Origin: a bacterium UBA1790
Lineage (GTDB): Bacteria; Bacteroidota; Bacteroidia; Bacteroidales; Muribaculaceae
Direction: 5' to 3'
DNA length: 7,341 nucleotides
NCBI GenBank assembly: GCA_002314465.1
Contig: DCGA01000023.1
Location: forward strand, 6,407-13,747
Each line of letters opens with the position of its first letter. Within the stretch, counting starts at the first letter, position 1. The position numbers and the translations under genes were made by a program. The notes under the pieces were generated by a model. The model did no database searches. It had not been told where the DNA came from and saw nothing but the letters and a program-made list of their open reading frames with translations. Positions 6,622 to 7,341 of the stretch are shown here, one piece after another.

Positions 6622-7341
6622 ATGAAGGATATAGAAAGAATAAGAGTTAACTACACTGCCGACCCACGCCGCTATGAGGGTGTAACCCCCACTCGTCGCA
6701 TGGGCAACAGCGGACTTGTAATGCCCGAGATGTCACTGGGATTCTGGTGGAACTTCGGTGCATATAATACTTACGGCGACTCACTCGACAAGATGATGTA
6801 CGCCTTTGACCACGGCATTTTCTGCTTTGACCTTGCCAACAATTACGGTCCTCCCTTTGGCGCTGCCGAGGAGACTTTCGGCCGCATGATGAAGCAGTGC
6901 TTCATGCCTCACCGCCGCGAGATGATTATCACCAGCAAGGCGGGTTACGACATGTGGCCCGGCCCTAATGGCACAGGTTCGTCACGCAAGATGCTCATGG
7001 GTAGCCTCGATGAGAGTTTGCAGCGCATGGGGCTCGACTATGTCGACATCTTCTATTCTCATCGTTACGACGGCATCACTCCCATTGAGGAAACCATGCA
7101 GGCGCTCGTCGACATCGTGCGCAGCGGCAAGGCCATCTATGTGGGATTGAGTAACTATCCCGTTGAGAAACTGGCACAGTGCGTCGATTACCTTGAGGCC
7201 CGCGATGTACATCCTGTAATCTATCAGGGCAAGTACAACATGCTGAGCCGCGAACCCGAGGCAGGCCACTTGCAGTACTGCGATGAGCACGGAATGGCGT
7301 TCACCGCCTTCAGTCCCATCATGAAGGGATTGCTCACCGAC
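6622..7341 (+). CDS. Aldo/keto reductase, YghZ-like, 3'-truncated by the window edge
   Basis: An open frame of 240 codons runs from ATG 6622 to the window end without a stop. It reads as an NADPH-dependent aldo/keto reductase. The AKR catalytic tetrad is visible: Asp70 and Tyr75 in FDLANNYG (69-76), Lys106 in ITSKAGYDMWPGP (103-115), and His147 in YSHRYD (145-150). KAGYDMWPGP, SRKMLMGSLDESLQRMGLDYVDIFYSH and SGKAIYVGLSNY closely resemble E. coli YghZ (346 residues), which reduces L-glyceraldehyde 3-phosphate and methylglyoxal. About 100 C-terminal residues, including most of the cofactor-binding part, should lie beyond the edge. No signal peptide is seen, so it should be cytoplasmic. It begins 26 bases after the lipoprotein stop, in an A/T-rich leader without a recognisable TAnnTTTG promoter, so readthrough from the pair is possible, although nothing links their functions. 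The exact substrate is unknown, so no symbol is given. Confidence 0.93.
   Translation, partial: MKDIERIRVNYTADPRRYEGVTPTRRMGNSGLVMPEMSLGFWWNFGAYNTYGDSLDKMMYAFDHGIFCFDLANNYGPPFGAAEETFGRMMKQCFMPHRREMIITSKAGYDMWPGPNGTGSSRKMLMGSLDESLQRMGLDYVDIFYSHRYDGITPIEETMQALVDIVRSGKAIYVGLSNYPVEKLAQCVDYLEARDVHPVIYQGKYNMLSREPEAGHLQYCDEHGMAFTAFSPIMKGLLTD

Overview
The window most likely comes from a gut-type Bacteroidales bacterium, possibly Muribaculaceae or Prevotellaceae; this placement is inference. The reasons are a Bacteroidetes-type promoter (TTTG, 19 bp, TACCTTTG) before the gene at 3461, starts without Shine-Dalgarno sites and with A/T-rich leaders, two lipoproteins whose lipid-anchor Cys is followed by Asp/Asn/Glu residues, a DUF1573 protein, and a MeaB with the N-terminal segment I recall from Bacteroidales homologues. 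All seven genes are on the + strand. I see no RNA genes, IS elements or CRISPR.

Layout. (1) 1-946: 3' part of a gene for an exported-type protein with three Ig/ASH-like DUF1573 units. (2) 999-2138: meaB, the G-protein chaperone of methylmalonyl-CoA mutase. (3) 2154-2669: Nudix hydrolase with a perfect Nudix box. (4) 2669-3367: SprT-like zinc metalloprotease, overlapping the Nudix stop by one base (TGATG). These four lie close together with no recognisable promoter between them and could be one transcript, though their functions do not form an obvious pathway. (5) 3461-5290 and (6) 5297-6595: two paralogous lipoproteins behind their own promoter, only 6 bases apart. (7) 6622 to the window end: 5' part of a YghZ-like aldo/keto reductase, with its AKR catalytic residues visible.

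The point of interest is the lipoprotein pair. Both have a Gly/Ser/aromatic amphipathic beta-hairpin after a shared STSYT motif, then a Trp-rich strand and a strand (VNIKPIY in the first, KFDPHYF in the second) that resemble the cytolysin domain of the leukocidin/Vibrio cholerae cytolysin (VCC) beta-pore-forming toxins. The first protein also has an N-terminal domain that may correspond to a VCC-type pro-region, followed by an acidic linker; the second lacks both. Both share a C-terminal beta-rich domain where VCC has lectin domains. I infer a two-component, lipid-anchored, probably surface-displayed pore-forming system. The comparison with VCC was made from memory and needs profile or structure searching. 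Sampled lines of the pair are lower in GC (about 42-48%) than sampled lines of the flanking genes (about 55-67%), which fits later acquisition or fast evolution.
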